A DNA stretch of 64,000 bases from Halomonas chromatireducens. GTDB lineage: Bacteria; Pseudomonadota; Gammaproteobacteria; Pseudomonadales; Halomonadaceae. The notes under the pieces were generated by a model, which ran no database searches, was not told the DNA's origin, and worked only from the letters and a program-made list of their open reading frames with translations. The stretch spans positions 976,038-1,040,037 of the forward strand of contig NZ_CP014226.1 in NCBI RefSeq assembly GCF_001545155.1, read 5' to 3'. Each line of letters opens with the position of its first letter. The first letter of the stretch is position 1. This document shows, piece by piece, positions 33,506-42,544 of this stretch. Made by a program: the position numbers and the translations under genes.

Positions 33506-34674
33506 TACCCAGCGATGTATGTAAAGCCGGGCTCATGACGCTATTGCGCGTCGGTGGTATTAACTCGCCCGAACGGCTCGAGCAAACCGACATCCTCATG
33601 GCAGGGGGGAGAATCACAGCCCTGGGACGCGATCTCGACATCCCCAGGGGCTGGCCTATCCATGTGGTGGACGCGCATCATCTTATCGCCGTCCCCGCCT
33701 TCATCGACCAGCATGTGCATGTCACCGGGGGCGGCGGCGAAGGCGGTTGCGGTACCCGCTGCCCGGAAATTACGGCCCGGGAAATCGCGTCGATGGGAAT
33801 TGGCACGGTGGTGGGTGTGCTTGGCACCGACAGCATCAGCCGCTCCCCGGCAGACCTGCTGGCCAAGGTGCGTGGGCTTGGTGCCGAAGGCATATCGGCC
33901 TTCATGTATACCGGTGCGTATCGCGTTCCGCCCCCCACGCTGACCGGCGACATTCAACGCGACCTGGCGTGGATTCCTGAAGTCATAGGCCTCGGCGAAA
34001 TCGCCATCTCGGACCATCGATCTAGCCAGCCACGGCAGGATGAAATCGAACGTATCGTCAGTGATACTCGCGTTGGCGCCATGCTGGCCGGCAAGCGGGG
34101 TATCTGCCATTTCCATATCGGTGACGGAAAGCGGGGACTCGAACCGCTGCGCAGATTGCTATCCGAGACCGAAATTCCCGCCGATCAAGTGATCCCAACC
34201 CATGTAAATCGCTACGCTGCACTGCTCGAGGAAGCCGCGGACTATGCACTAGCATTCAATGCAACTGTCGATGTCACTGCCTTTGAAGATGCCGGCGATG
34301 GACTCTCCGCCTTTGATGCGGTATCTCGCTTATTGGCCCGTGGGGTTCCCCCCGAACTCATCACCATGAGCTCCGATTGCAATGGCAGTTTGCCAGAATT
34401 CGATACCAACGGGACGTACCTGGGGATGAAGGTGGCCAAGAACACGACACTGATTGCGGATTGGCAACGTCTCGTTCGTGAAGGTGTGCTGCCGCTCGAA
34501 TCGGCCTTGGGTCTGATTTCCACGAACGTGGCTCGGGTACTCGGTTTACACGCCAGAAAGGGACGTATCGCTACCGGCTTCGACGCCGATGTAACGCTTC
34601 TCGACAGCGAACTTCAGCCGCAGCAGACGTTCGTGGCGGGGCAATGTGTCTATGACGTGAGAACCACGGAATAG
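33502..34674 (+). CDS. iadA: Isoaspartyl dipeptidase
   Basis: A 390-aa amidohydrolase of the beta-aspartyl dipeptidase family. It has metal-binding HVHVTGGGGEGG after FIDQ, HFHIGDGKRGL, THVNR and the catalytic Asp in MSSDCNGSLPEFD. It hydrolyses beta-Asp dipeptides; the product of cyanophycinase is beta-Asp-Arg, which explains pairing with cphA. The ATG overlaps the cphA stop by 4 nt (ATGA). AGGTGG upstream supports 33502, but a start at 33535 (MTLLRVGG) is possible. Confidence 0.93.
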   Translation: MIPSDVCKAGLMTLLRVGGINSPERLEQTDILMAGGRITALGRDLDIPRGWPIHVVDAHHLIAVPAFIDQHVHVTGGGGEGGCGTRCPEITAREIASMGIGTVVGVLGTDSISRSPADLLAKVRGLGAEGISAFMYTGAYRVPPPTLTGDIQRDLAWIPEVIGLGEIAISDHRSSQPRQDEIERIVSDTRVGAMLAGKRGICHFHIGDGKRGLEPLRRLLSETEIPADQVIPTHVNRYAALLEEAADYALAFNATVDVTAFEDAGDGLSAFDAVSRLLARGVPPELITMSSDCNGSLPEFDTNGTYLGMKVAKNTTLIADWQRLVREGVLPLESALGLISTNVARVLGLHARKGRIATGFDADVTLLDSELQPQQTFVAGQCVYDVRTTE

Positions 34675-34706
34675 CCAACGACGGCGATGCTGGCATAGCA
34701 GCCATG

Positions 34707-34749
34707 CGCCACATAAGAGACAAGCGCTGATGGAGGTGGCTTCAGCTCC
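34707..34749 (+). repeat. REP-like element copy 1
   Basis: The segment CACATAAGAGACAAGCGCTG, followed by GGAGGTGGCTTCAGCTC, resembles copy 2 at 36170-36212 in the same orientation. It lies in the 125-bp gap between iadA and the RibD-like gene; nothing else is seen there. Confidence 0.5.
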
Positions 34750-34799
34750 GGCCCGACGGTTCGGTGACCGGAGTGCTGCCCACCCTGGCTAATCGCTCG

Positions 34800-35471
34800 C
34801 TAACCTTCCCACTGCACCTTCTCGCGCCGCGCGACCTCCGCCGCAGTTGGCGGATCCATGGCAAAATCCCCCGTTTTCACCACGCCCTCGCGTATATGCT
34901 TCGCGATCACAATACCGTTGGGCGACACGCGACTGGCCGCAAGCTCGTACGCTGCTGGCTTTACCGCATCATCGAAGAGCTTCTTGCCCTTCCCTAAAAC
35001 GACGGGGAACGTGAACGTATTGATTTCATCGACGAGGTCGCTCTGCAGCAGCGTCTGGACCAGCGCAGTGCTGCCTTGGGTGAGAAGTGCCGGTCCGTCT
35101 TCCTGCTTCAGCCTGGCGACACCCGATGCCGCGTCACGGAGGGCCACCGACTCCTTCCAGGTCAAATCCAGGCCCTTTCGAGTCGCCACGTACTTCTTGA
35201 TCGAATTGAAGGTTCTGGCGATGAAGTCATCAGGCCCTTCCTCCGCATACGGCCAGTGCGCGGCGAAGATCTCATACGTCTTGCGGCCAAGCAGCAGGTC
35301 GAACGGCTGACGGAACAGCTTATCCATCTCTTCTCCGAACACCTCGTCCACCAGCGGTGCGACCCAGCCGCCGTAGCGGAAGCCACTGGTCGGGTCTTCA
35401 TGCGGCCCGCCAGGCGCCTGCATGACGCCATCCAGTGAAACCATGGCACCGACAATCACTTTACGCATCAA
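34800..35471 (-). CDS. Dihydrofolate reductase/RibD C-terminal-like protein
   Basis: A 223-aa protein of the RibD-C/DHFR-like family (MRKVIVGAMVSLDGVMQAPGG, LLLGRKTYEIFAAHWP, INTFTFPVVLGKGKKLFDD). Members are NADPH-dependent reductases of mostly unknown substrate. The start is MM at 35471 or the next ATG. It is convergent with iadA and isolated, typical of small accessory genes. Confidence 0.85.
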   Translation of the reverse strand: MMRKVIVGAMVSLDGVMQAPGGPHEDPTSGFRYGGWVAPLVDEVFGEEMDKLFRQPFDLLLGRKTYEIFAAHWPYAEEGPDDFIARTFNSIKKYVATRKGLDLTWKESVALRDAASGVARLKQEDGPALLTQGSTALVQTLLQSDLVDEINTFTFPVVLGKGKKLFDDAVKPAAYELAASRVSPNGIVIAKHIREGVVKTGDFAMDPPTAAEVARREKVQWEG

Positions 35472-35589
35472 CTCATCCTCCTGGTTTGCTTTCGCACCCA
35501 GTCGTCGAACGAGACACCACGCAATCGACAGTCCGGTAAACGCGCAGACTGCCTTTCACGGCATTGCCGCTTGGCGCACCACCCGCTAC

Positions 35590-35964
35590 TCAGGCCTCCG
35601 GCTGATGGCAAACGGCCTCGATGTTATGCCCATCCGGAGCGATGACGAAGGCCGCATAATAGTTTGGATGATAGTGCGGACGCAGACCGGGAGCGCCGTT
35701 GTCCTTGCCCCCTGCCTCCAAGGCTGCACGATAGAATGCCTCGACCTGTTGACGAGTGTCAGCGACGAACGCGATGTGAAGAGGAGCAGGCTTCTCCTTG
35801 GCTTGATTCAGACACAGCGACGAATCGCCCCTTCCGCAAAGCTCCACACCGTATGACGGGTCTCCTTCCGCTCCCCCCACCACCCCGAGTGGTTCGAGGG
35901 CTTTCAAGAAGAAGGCTTTACTTGCCGCATAGTCGCTGACGCCGAATTTGACATGATCAAACAT
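35590..35964 (-). CDS. VOC family (glyoxalase/bleomycin-resistance fold) protein
   Basis: A 124-aa protein with MFDHVKFGVSDYAASKAFF, PLHIAFVADTRQQVEAFY and FVIAPDGHNIEAVCH, the paired beta-alpha-beta-beta-beta modules of vicinal oxygen chelate proteins. The start at 35964 was chosen because homologues start MFDHV; the frame is open upstream to 36033 without family similarity. Substrate unknown. Same strand as the RibD-like gene 118 nt downstream. Confidence 0.85.
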   Translation of the reverse strand: MFDHVKFGVSDYAASKAFFLKALEPLGVVGGAEGDPSYGVELCGRGDSSLCLNQAKEKPAPLHIAFVADTRQQVEAFYRAALEAGGKDNGAPGLRPHYHPNYYAAFVIAPDGHNIEAVCHQPEA

Positions 35965-36169
35965 ACGCCCTCCGAACTGGTGGGCCGATGGGCCCGCTTT
36001 GCATAAACTGATTCTCACGACTTGCCCTAGCATCCAGTAGTCGTATGGGATACGACCTAATCGACAGCCCGCCCCCTTGATTGCCTAAGACAATTGCAGG
36101 AGGACACGTTAGCGCACGACAGGCGGAGACGGCGGTGGTTCGATAGAGACAATTTTCGCCATGACGCGG

Positions 36170-36220
36170 CACCACATAAGAAAAGAACGCTGTAGGAGGT
36201 AGCTTTAGCTCGCGACAGCG
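36170..36220 (+). repeat. REP-like element copy 2
   Basis: The core TGTAGGAGGTAGCTTTAGCT then CGCGACAGC is bounded by GCTGT / ACAGC ends, so it folds as a hairpin. It closely matches copy 3 at 40344-40369 in inverted orientation, and copy 1 directly. It resembles the pseudomonad-type REP sequences (GGAG...AGCT...CGCGA). The remainder of the 35965-36406 gap shows only a hairpin at 36368. Confidence 0.65.
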
Positions 36221-36367
36221 GTGTTGCCAACCTTGGAGAGAGCACCAACAATAGCGTGGCACAGAAAGCAAGAAACCAGCCGGCTCTTTCTCCGTCACTG
36301 AGATATACCCTCAGCCCAGTGGCAGGAATCGGCCAGAAGCGGACGATCAGTGAGAACTTATAAAGAT

Positions 36368-36383
36368 GCCGCCTTTAGGCGGC
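36368..36383 (-). terminator. Hairpin after the membrane protein gene
   Basis: A perfect 6-bp stem GCCGCC / GGCGGC with tetraloop TTTA, followed on the minus strand by a T-rich stretch (ATCTTTAT). A plausible terminator for the gene ending at 36407. Confidence 0.5.
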
Positions 36384-36406
36384 AGAAATCTGTGTAACAT
36401 AGACCG

Positions 36407-37246
36407 TCATAAAGTTAGGGAAGTGCGTGAAAGCCAGGAAGGAAAAACTGCAGCAACAGCCAGAGTCACTATCGAAAAAAATGCAATTGCCAGCGGCAGA
36501 TAAAATCCAAGAGCAACTCGGATTCTTTGAAGCCAGAATATTCTCCTTATATGCTCCAAGACCTTACTGGCAAGAACCTCCTCCATGCTTGGAACCCCCT
36601 TGTCAAATCGACGTTCAAGGTAATCCTTAACCTCATAGTCAAATTCGGTAACACCCGCTTTATCCATCCTCAACTTTAGCTGCGTCTCAATTTTTTTTCT
36701 CGCCTTAGAAAGAGACTCTCTCCTATCATCATACTCCTCGGCAGAATTACTATCAAAAAGCTCCTTTTCCTTATCATTTAGAACTCGAATTTTTGATTTA
36801 TACCAGGCCCAGATATCCCTTCTTTTCTCCGACATCCGCTCAGATTCATCTTGAAAATTCGCAAGCTTATCAAGATACTGGAGATGAATTAAACGAAGCT
36901 CCTCTCTCATAGAGTTAATTGGGCCATGAAGCATATAGCGCTTGTAATGTTTCTCGATCAACCACGCAATCATCAGCTGCGTAGTTGCATAAAATACTAC
37001 GGCAGCTAGCGGAAAAGCCAGTAGTAACCAATGTTCAGTTTGAAGATTGAACCCCAAAACCTGGACACTATCCGGCTTCTGGCTTGCTAAGCTGAGTCCG
37101 ATGAGAGCAAGCGACGTTATTAGAGTTAAGGTGGCGCGCGCATCAAGCTCCGAGACAGGCCGAAGTGCTTCATAAGCGGCCATGTATGCTTCTATCGAGC
37201 GCGGCGCTTTTATTTCGGTGCTGGACGAGTTTGGTAGCAATGACAT
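36407..37246 (-). CDS. Unknown membrane protein with cytoplasmic coiled coil
   Basis: A 279-aa protein I do not recognise. Two hydrophobic helices near 40-58 and 70-98 (ATLTLITSLALIGLSLA, HWLLLAFPLAAVVFYATTQL) are followed by about 130 highly charged residues predicted as coiled coil. That region has LRLIHLQYLDKLANFQDESE and RRESLSKARKKIETQLKLR. A C-terminal helix pair comes near 243-270 (VALGFYLPLAIAFFSIVTLAV). Codon use is AT-richer than the flanks. It lies 252 bp downstream of the Gabija-like pair on the same strand and could be part of that defence cassette or independent cargo. Confidence 0.7.
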   Translation of the reverse strand: MSLLPNSSSTEIKAPRSIEAYMAAYEALRPVSELDARATLTLITSLALIGLSLASQKPDSVQVLGFNLQTEHWLLLAFPLAAVVFYATTQLMIAWLIEKHYKRYMLHGPINSMREELRLIHLQYLDKLANFQDESERMSEKRRDIWAWYKSKIRVLNDKEKELFDSNSAEEYDDRRESLSKARKKIETQLKLRMDKAGVTEFDYEVKDYLERRFDKGVPSMEEVLASKVLEHIRRIFWLQRIRVALGFYLPLAIAFFSIVTLAVAAVFPSWLSRTSLTL

Positions 37247-37498
37247 CTGGCCTCTCCAGTAGCAATTTTTGCCTAACGTAATGCTGCCTACGAATTATTT
37301 TACATTTTAAATACTAAAATCTGAAAAAACCAACTACAACCTTCTAATATACTCAAAGAAAAGAGCAACATCATGTGCAATTCTTCTCAGCACTGCCTCG
37401 GCATTAAAATATAAGGCATCAGGCACTTAGGCTCCATAACAGCTTAGCCTATACTTCGTCTATCGGCCAATAGCGGGCTTTAAAAGCAGGCCTTTACG
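37247..37498. other. AT-rich spacer
   Basis: A 252-bp low-GC gap between the helicase and the membrane protein gene. No open frame or clear hairpin was found. It may hold the promoter of the membrane protein gene. Confidence 0.4.
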
Positions 37499-38569
37499 CT
37501 AAGGTTGCCAATAGGGAAGAGTAGACCCACCTGGATTGTCCATGACAATCGCCACGCTTTGTGCCGCCCGTGTCACAGCGACGTAGAAACTAGCTGCAGG
37601 CGTGGGAGGCAAGTAGGCGCCCGTACGCAAAAACTTGGCGATATCACTCGTCGGCACTATTAAAACGCGCTCATGAGTCGTCCCCTTTGCGAGCTTGAAA
37701 TTCAAATAGTCGAGACTATAGGCTTTACCGGAATTTGCCGTACTACGCAGACATTGCGGTTTGAAATTGTCGATATATTCATCGATATGCTTGCTTTCGA
37801 TGAGGAACACGCCATCATGTCCTGTCACCTTTTCATTTCTTGACTCAGTTGCCGGAAACGACCAGCTTGGGTCGAAAATTGTGTCGGAAAATGTAGCAAT
37901 GTTAGGATGGCAACGCCAAGTAATTGCGTTCTCTTCGATCTCTAACAGCCCTTCTCCCTCACGCTCGCGAAACCATTTTATCGCTTCGGCGTAAGCATAT
38001 TTCTTGTTCATTCTGCTACGAGGATTCGTCGCGAGCACAGATTGGCGAATATCGCCAACCATCCGCATATCAACTGATGAAGAGAGCAGAACGTCAATGA
38101 TTTCCCAGTCATAAGCACTGAGGTCCTGCACTTCATCTATTAGAATTTCATCGTAGAGACATTCCAGTCGCTGCACTAGTTTTCCCGCACTAGCCGAAAC
38201 TAGCTCATGAGATAAGCGACCCAATTCGCAACCATAGATAGCACCTTTCGAATCGATAAAGCGACTCTTGCCCTTTGCCATTCTGTGGGGGCGGCCATCG
38301 AAATTAAAGCCAAGTACTCTCTCGGAAGGGAATTTAAATGGCAAGAACGGACGAGCAAAATGTCGCAAAAGAAAAGTAAACCATCCCAACACCTCCACTC
38401 CAAGGTGGCCGCCGGCATGCTGCGCGAGTCGACTACGCAACTCTGCCTGATTAGTTTGCGTATACGTCAAAACCAATACGCGTCGATCGCTAGAAAGCGA
38501 TGCACAGTGTTCGACCACGCCTTGTGTCTTTCGCGATCCGGCAACCGCAAGCGTTAGATAATTAGTCAT
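37499..38569 (-). CDS. UvrD-like helicase, GajB-like
   Basis: A 356-aa SF1 helicase. The start MTNYLTLAVAGSRKTQG at 38569 overlaps the OLD gene by 8 nt; longer in-frame starts lie deep in that gene. Walker A reads AGSRKT with Arg in place of the usual Gly before Lys14. Walker B is DEVQD (145-149). Further motifs are MVGDIRQS, TWRCHPNIATFSD and, near the end, SFYVAVTRAAQSVAIV. Compared with GajB (~490 aa) or UvrD (~720 aa) it is compact, with reduced accessory domains. Overlap with an OLD/TOPRIM gene identifies a Gabija-like antiphage module; direct function is inferred. Confidence 0.8.
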   Translation of the reverse strand: MTNYLTLAVAGSRKTQGVVEHCASLSSDRRVLVLTYTQTNQAELRSRLAQHAGGHLGVEVLGWFTFLLRHFARPFLPFKFPSERVLGFNFDGRPHRMAKGKSRFIDSKGAIYGCELGRLSHELVSASAGKLVQRLECLYDEILIDEVQDLSAYDWEIIDVLLSSSVDMRMVGDIRQSVLATNPRSRMNKKYAYAEAIKWFREREGEGLLEIEENAITWRCHPNIATFSDTIFDPSWSFPATESRNEKVTGHDGVFLIESKHIDEYIDNFKPQCLRSTANSGKAYSLDYLNFKLAKGTTHERVLIVPTSDIAKFLRTGAYLPPTPAASFYVAVTRAAQSVAIVMDNPGGSTLPYWQP

Positions 38570-40166
38570 AGATAAAACGAGCTGCATGCACCATATAGTC
38601 CGGTGGCTGAACGACCTGCGCTGTACTTGCAATTCTGATTGCACCCTCCGTCTTTTCTCGCTTCATCCAGGTCGCAAGGTCTGCATCCGCTCTAATTCCA
38701 AGAATTTTTCTCAGCGAAGCCTCACCATTCTGGTGAATCAGCTGAGGCTCAAGTGTTTCACCGTGATCAACTTCGCCAATAAATATTTCGCGCCTACTTT
38801 CCTTCAACCATACCTTAACACCCTGACGCAACTCTGCTGGAGAGGCCCCGTCATTATCTCGTAGTGCAGCTACCTTTTTGTCTAGTGATGCACATAACTC
38901 TAGGCAGCGCCTCAGCGACAAGCCGCGCATACTAAGCACATCAATTCCACACTCCATCGGTTGTTTCCCGTGCAAATCACTAAAAATACGTTCGAAAATT
39001 ATTTCATCCGAGGGCCCTTCCACTAGCACAACTTTTTTGGCCAGTATCATACGAAGGGTGTCGTAACCTGGAAGTTTCTGGAAGTACGAAACAGTCTCTG
39101 GATCTAAATCGGGAATTCTGCTTTGCAGGCTGTTCTCCACAAGCAAGAGAGCATCGAGTCCCAAGCGGTTGAGAACGAAAGAGCTATGGGTTGTCACGAA
39201 AAGTTGCTGTTCATCGCTCGCCAAAGAGCGTATACGCGAAATCAGGGTCGTAAGGCTAGTATGTGTAAGGTGATTCTCGGGCTCCTCAACCATCACAAAG
39301 TTTGTCACCCCTGAATGACGACTCATTGCCAGCGATATCTTGATAGCTGCTTGTTGACCTTGTCCCGACATAGAAAACGGCACATTATCGACATGAGGGA
39401 TGACTGAGCTCTCCCACGAAGTTCGAGCGCTTTGATCCATAGCCAATGCCATTGGCCGGTCATGAAGGGCGGCATGGAGCCCACCTAAACGATCGTTGAT
39501 GCCACTCAGCGAGGTTTCTGACATTGAAGCTTTCATTTGCCTAAAGGCTAGCGATATCTCTGCTCGCTCCGCTGGCTCTAGATGATCGCCAAGAATTTGG
39601 CGCAAGTGATAATCAACGCCAGATAACGACCGTATAGTGCGTGAATCAATCACTGCCGTTGATAGAAGCTTTGGACGGCGCGTAATCTTTTCGTCGGCAA
39701 AAGACCGCCAATCCAGAGCGTAGTATTCTACTGGCAGAAGATTCGACGGACTTTTCTTCCACTCATCAATTTCTGAAGAATAATCTGGATTTGGATATAC
39801 CCTAATGGCAACACCAGGGCAAGCGGTGGTTGGCACATCAGTATTGATTGCCCCGCATAACTGCTGCAGCTCTGCACGATCGTCGAAGAACAACTCAATT
39901 CGTATTTCTGGTAGTGAGGGGTTCATCCCACTTTGCAGCTTGCAAACAAAGTCGTTAACCATGGTCGTGTTAAACCAGTATGGATTGAGTTCTTCCGAGG
40001 CATAACGACCATTTACACGTCCTGTCAGAGCCAGCGTTATCGCTTCCATGAGCGTCGATTTTCCGGCCTCGTTTGCGCCGACTATTAAATTTAGACTCTG
40101 GTTAGGCTCCAATATGAACTGGTCGTAAACGCGGTAGCCATAAATCTTGACTTTACTTATCAACAC
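38562..40166 (-). CDS. OLD-family ATPase/TOPRIM nuclease, GajA-like
   Basis: A 534-aa class 2 OLD protein. The ABC-type ATPase domain has Walker A GANEAGKST (30-38), signature-like MSGQGQQ (266-272), Walker B VMVEEPE (291-297) and switch His in TTHSS. The TOPRIM nuclease domain has EGPSDE (383-388) and a RDND motif (436-439). Its partner, an overlapping UvrD-like helicase, matches the GajA-GajB arrangement, in which the nuclease is activated during phage infection. It is first in the minus-strand transcript. Lower GC than the neighbouring core genes suggests horizontal acquisition. Confidence 0.85.
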   Translation of the reverse strand: MLISKVKIYGYRVYDQFILEPNQSLNLIVGANEAGKSTLMEAITLALTGRVNGRYASEELNPYWFNTTMVNDFVCKLQSGMNPSLPEIRIELFFDDRAELQQLCGAINTDVPTTACPGVAIRVYPNPDYSSEIDEWKKSPSNLLPVEYYALDWRSFADEKITRRPKLLSTAVIDSRTIRSLSGVDYHLRQILGDHLEPAERAEISLAFRQMKASMSETSLSGINDRLGGLHAALHDRPMALAMDQSARTSWESSVIPHVDNVPFSMSGQGQQAAIKISLAMSRHSGVTNFVMVEEPENHLTHTSLTTLISRIRSLASDEQQLFVTTHSSFVLNRLGLDALLLVENSLQSRIPDLDPETVSYFQKLPGYDTLRMILAKKVVLVEGPSDEIIFERIFSDLHGKQPMECGIDVLSMRGLSLRRCLELCASLDKKVAALRDNDGASPAELRQGVKVWLKESRREIFIGEVDHGETLEPQLIHQNGEASLRKILGIRADADLATWMKREKTEGAIRIASTAQVVQPPDYMVHAARFIYD

Positions 40167-40343
40167 ATGTCCCCGTAAAAGCTAAGCGGTAAATATTCAC
40201 ACTCGCCGTGAACGTAGCGACTCCAAGGATGGCATAGGCATCTCAACGCCTTAGTCCGCTTTGGGTCGTTTCCTGCCCTTCGCTGCACACGCCTGCAACT
40301 GCCGATACCGATTTTTATCCATCTAACCATGGCACCTCCGCCA

Positions 40344-40369
40344 GTCGCGAGCTAAAGCTACCTCCCTCA
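40344..40369 (-). repeat. REP-like element copy 3 (inverted)
   Basis: Read on the minus strand it gives GGAGGTAGCTTTAGCTCGCG, identical over the core to copy 2 at 36194-36214 but in opposite orientation. The two copies bracket the defence region. Apart from this and the dxs terminator, the 40167-40573 gap shows nothing recognisable. Confidence 0.65.
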
Positions 40370-40523
40370 ATCATCGATGCAACCAATTGCAGGTGTCTTC
40401 GTGCCTTCAGGCATGGGCAAGCAAGGCAGTCAAGAGCATTGATTACCTAACCTTACATAGCCATGCACCATTTGCGAGCTTTTATTGCTCACTGCTTAAC
40501 CATCATTATTCAACGTTAATTCA

Positions 40524-40550
40524 ATAAAAACCGGCCAATAAGGCCGGCTT
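40524..40550 (-). terminator. Intrinsic terminator of the xseB-ispA-dxs operon
   Basis: On the minus strand, stem CCGGCC / GGCCGG with loop TTATT is followed by TTTTTATT, 24 nt after the dxs stop. A classical rho-independent terminator. Confidence 0.85.
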
Positions 40551-40573
40551 GGTATGCACTATGGTTGGTTCGA

Positions 40574-42493
40574 TTAGCCGAGACGCGCGCGAATCGCCGC
40601 TTCGATACCCGGCGCGTCCAGTCTGCATTCGGCAAGCAGTTCAGCGGGCTTGCCGTGTTCGACGAAGGCGTCGGGAAGGCCGAGGTTGAGGAGTTCCACC
40701 TGCACCCCCTCGGCGGCAAGCAGTTCGTTGACGGCGCTGCCGGCACCGCCTGCCACGACGTTCTCTTCCAGGGTTACCAGCAGGTCGTGCTCGTCGGCGG
40801 CGGCCAGGATGGCCTCCCGGTCCAGCGGCTTGATGGAGCGCATGTTGATATGGGTGGCGTTCAGCGCTTCGGCCACCGCAGCGGCGGGGCCGTTGAGACT
40901 GCCGAAGGCCAGCAGTGCGATACGACTGCCGTCGCTGCCGGCCTCGCGCCGATGCTCCGCCTTGCCGATCTCCAGCGGCACCAGGTTCGCCGGGATCGCC
41001 ACGCCGGGGCCGCTGCCGCGGGGGTAGCGCACCGCGGCGGGGCCGGGGTAGTGGTAGGCGGCGCTGAGCATGGCGCGGCACTCGGCCTCGTCGGCGGGCG
41101 CCAGTACCACCAGGCCGGGCACGCAGCGCAGGTAGGAGAGATCCATGCTGCCGTGATGGGTGGGGCCGTCCTCGCCGACCAGGCCGGCCCGGTCGATGGC
41201 GAAGGTGACATCGAGCCCCTGCACCGCCACATCGTGGATCAGCTGGTCGTAGCCCCGCTGCAGGAAGGTGGAGTAGATCGCCACCACCGGTTTCATGCCC
41301 TCGCAGGCCATGCCGGCGGCAAGCGTCACCGCATGCTGCTCGGCAATAGCCACGTCGTAGTAGCGCTCGGGGTATTCCTTCGAGAAGCGGATCAGGTCGG
41401 AGCCTTCGCGCATCGCGGGAGTGATGCCGATCAACCGTGAATCGCTGGCCGCCATGTCGCACATCCAGTTGCCGAAGACGTTGCAGTACTTGGGCGATTT
41501 TTTCTTGGCCGGTGCAGCGGGCTTGCTCGCCACGCCACCGCTCTTCTCCAGCTCGCTCTTTTCCAGCTTTGTGATGGCGTGGTAGCCAATGGGGTCCGCC
41601 TCGCCGGGCAGGAAGCCGCGACCCTTGCGGGTCTTGACGTGGAGAAACTGGGGACCCTCCAGGTCACGGATGTTGCGCAGGGTCTGGACCAGGGTGGGCA
41701 GGTCGTGGCCGTCGAGGGGGCCGATATAGTTGAAACCCATCTCCTCGAACAGCGTGGCCGGGCTGACCATGCCCTTCATGTGCTCTTCGGTGCGCCGCGC
41801 CAGCTCCAGCGCACCCGGCAGATGCGACAACACCCGCTTGCTCTCTTCGCGGATGGCCAGGTAGGGCTTGCTCGAGAGAATGCTCGCCAGGTAGCTGGCG
41901 ATGCCGCCGACATTCTCGGAGATCGACATCTCGTTGTCATTGAGCACCACGAGCATGTTGGCGTCCACGTGCCCGGCATGGGCCAGTGCCTCGAAGGCCA
42001 TGCCCGCGGTCAGGGCGCCGTCGCCGATCACCGCACAGACGCGCCGCGTCTCGCCGCGAGTGCGCGCTGCCAGGGCCATGCCCAGCGCCGCCGAGATCGA
42101 GGTGCTGGAATGACCAACGCCGAAGGTGTCGTACTTCGACTCCGCACGGCGCGGGAAGGCGGCCAGGCCACCATACTGTCGTATGCTGGTCATCGCCTCC
42201 CGCCGACCCGTCAAGATCTTGTGCGGGTAGGCCTGATGGCCCACGTCCCACACCAGCCGATCGTGGGGCGTCTCCAGGGCGTGATGCAGCGCCACGGTGA
42301 GTTCCACTACGCCCAGCCCGGCGCCAAAATGGCCACCGGACACCCCGACGCTGTAGAGCAGGTAGGCACGTAGCTCATCGGCCAGCTGCGCCAGCTGGCC
42401 GGCGTTCATCGCCCGTAGCGCCGCCGGGGAATCCAGCGTGTCGAGCAGCGGTGTCACCGGGCGCTCGCCGGGAATTTCGTCGTAGAGCTTCAT
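40574..42493 (-). CDS. dxs: 1-deoxy-D-xylulose-5-phosphate synthase
   Basis: A 639-aa ThDP enzyme, first step of the MEP isoprenoid pathway. It has the transketolase N-domain ([18 protein letters not shown]), the ThDP motif [18 protein letters not shown]...[18 protein letters not shown] and a C-terminal regulatory domain. A short Lys/Ala-rich linker ([13 protein letters not shown]) before YCNVFG is a little longer than in E. coli. Last of the xseB-ispA-dxs operon, 51 nt after ispA. Confidence 0.97.
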   Translation of the reverse strand: MKLYDEIPGERPVTPLLDTLDSPAALRAMNAGQLAQLADELRAYLLYSVGVSGGHFGAGLGVVELTVALHHALETPHDRLVWDVGHQAYPHKILTGRREAMTSIRQYGGLAAFPRRAESKYDTFGVGHSSTSISAALGMALAARTRGETRRVCAVIGDGALTAGMAFEALAHAGHVDANMLVVLNDNEMSISENVGGIASYLASILSSKPYLAIREESKRVLSHLPGALELARRTEEHMKGMVSPATLFEEMGFNYIGPLDGHDLPTLVQTLRNIRDLEGPQFLHVKTRKGRGFLPGEADPIGYHAITKLEKSELEKSGGVASKPAAPAKKKSPKYCNVFGNWMCDMAASDSRLIGITPAMREGSDLIRFSKEYPERYYDVAIAEQHAVTLAAGMACEGMKPVVAIYSTFLQRGYDQLIHDVAVQGLDVTFAIDRAGLVGEDGPTHHGSMDLSYLRCVPGLVVLAPADEAECRAMLSAAYHYPGPAAVRYPRGSGPGVAIPANLVPLEIGKAEHRREAGSDGSRIALLAFGSLNGPAAAVAEALNATHINMRSIKPLDREAILAAADEHDLLVTLEENVVAGGAGSAVNELLAAEGVQVELLNLGLPDAFVEHGKPAELLAECRLDAPGIEAAIRARLG

Positions 42494-42544
42494 GTAGGCT
42501 TCTGTCTGTCAGGGAATCGCTGAATCACCGCTTTCAACGCCTCC

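Noticed and set aside
36168..40370. Integron/attC or transposon ends around the defence genes
   Set aside because: The repeats lack attC core sites and no integrase or transposase is present; REP-like elements fit better.
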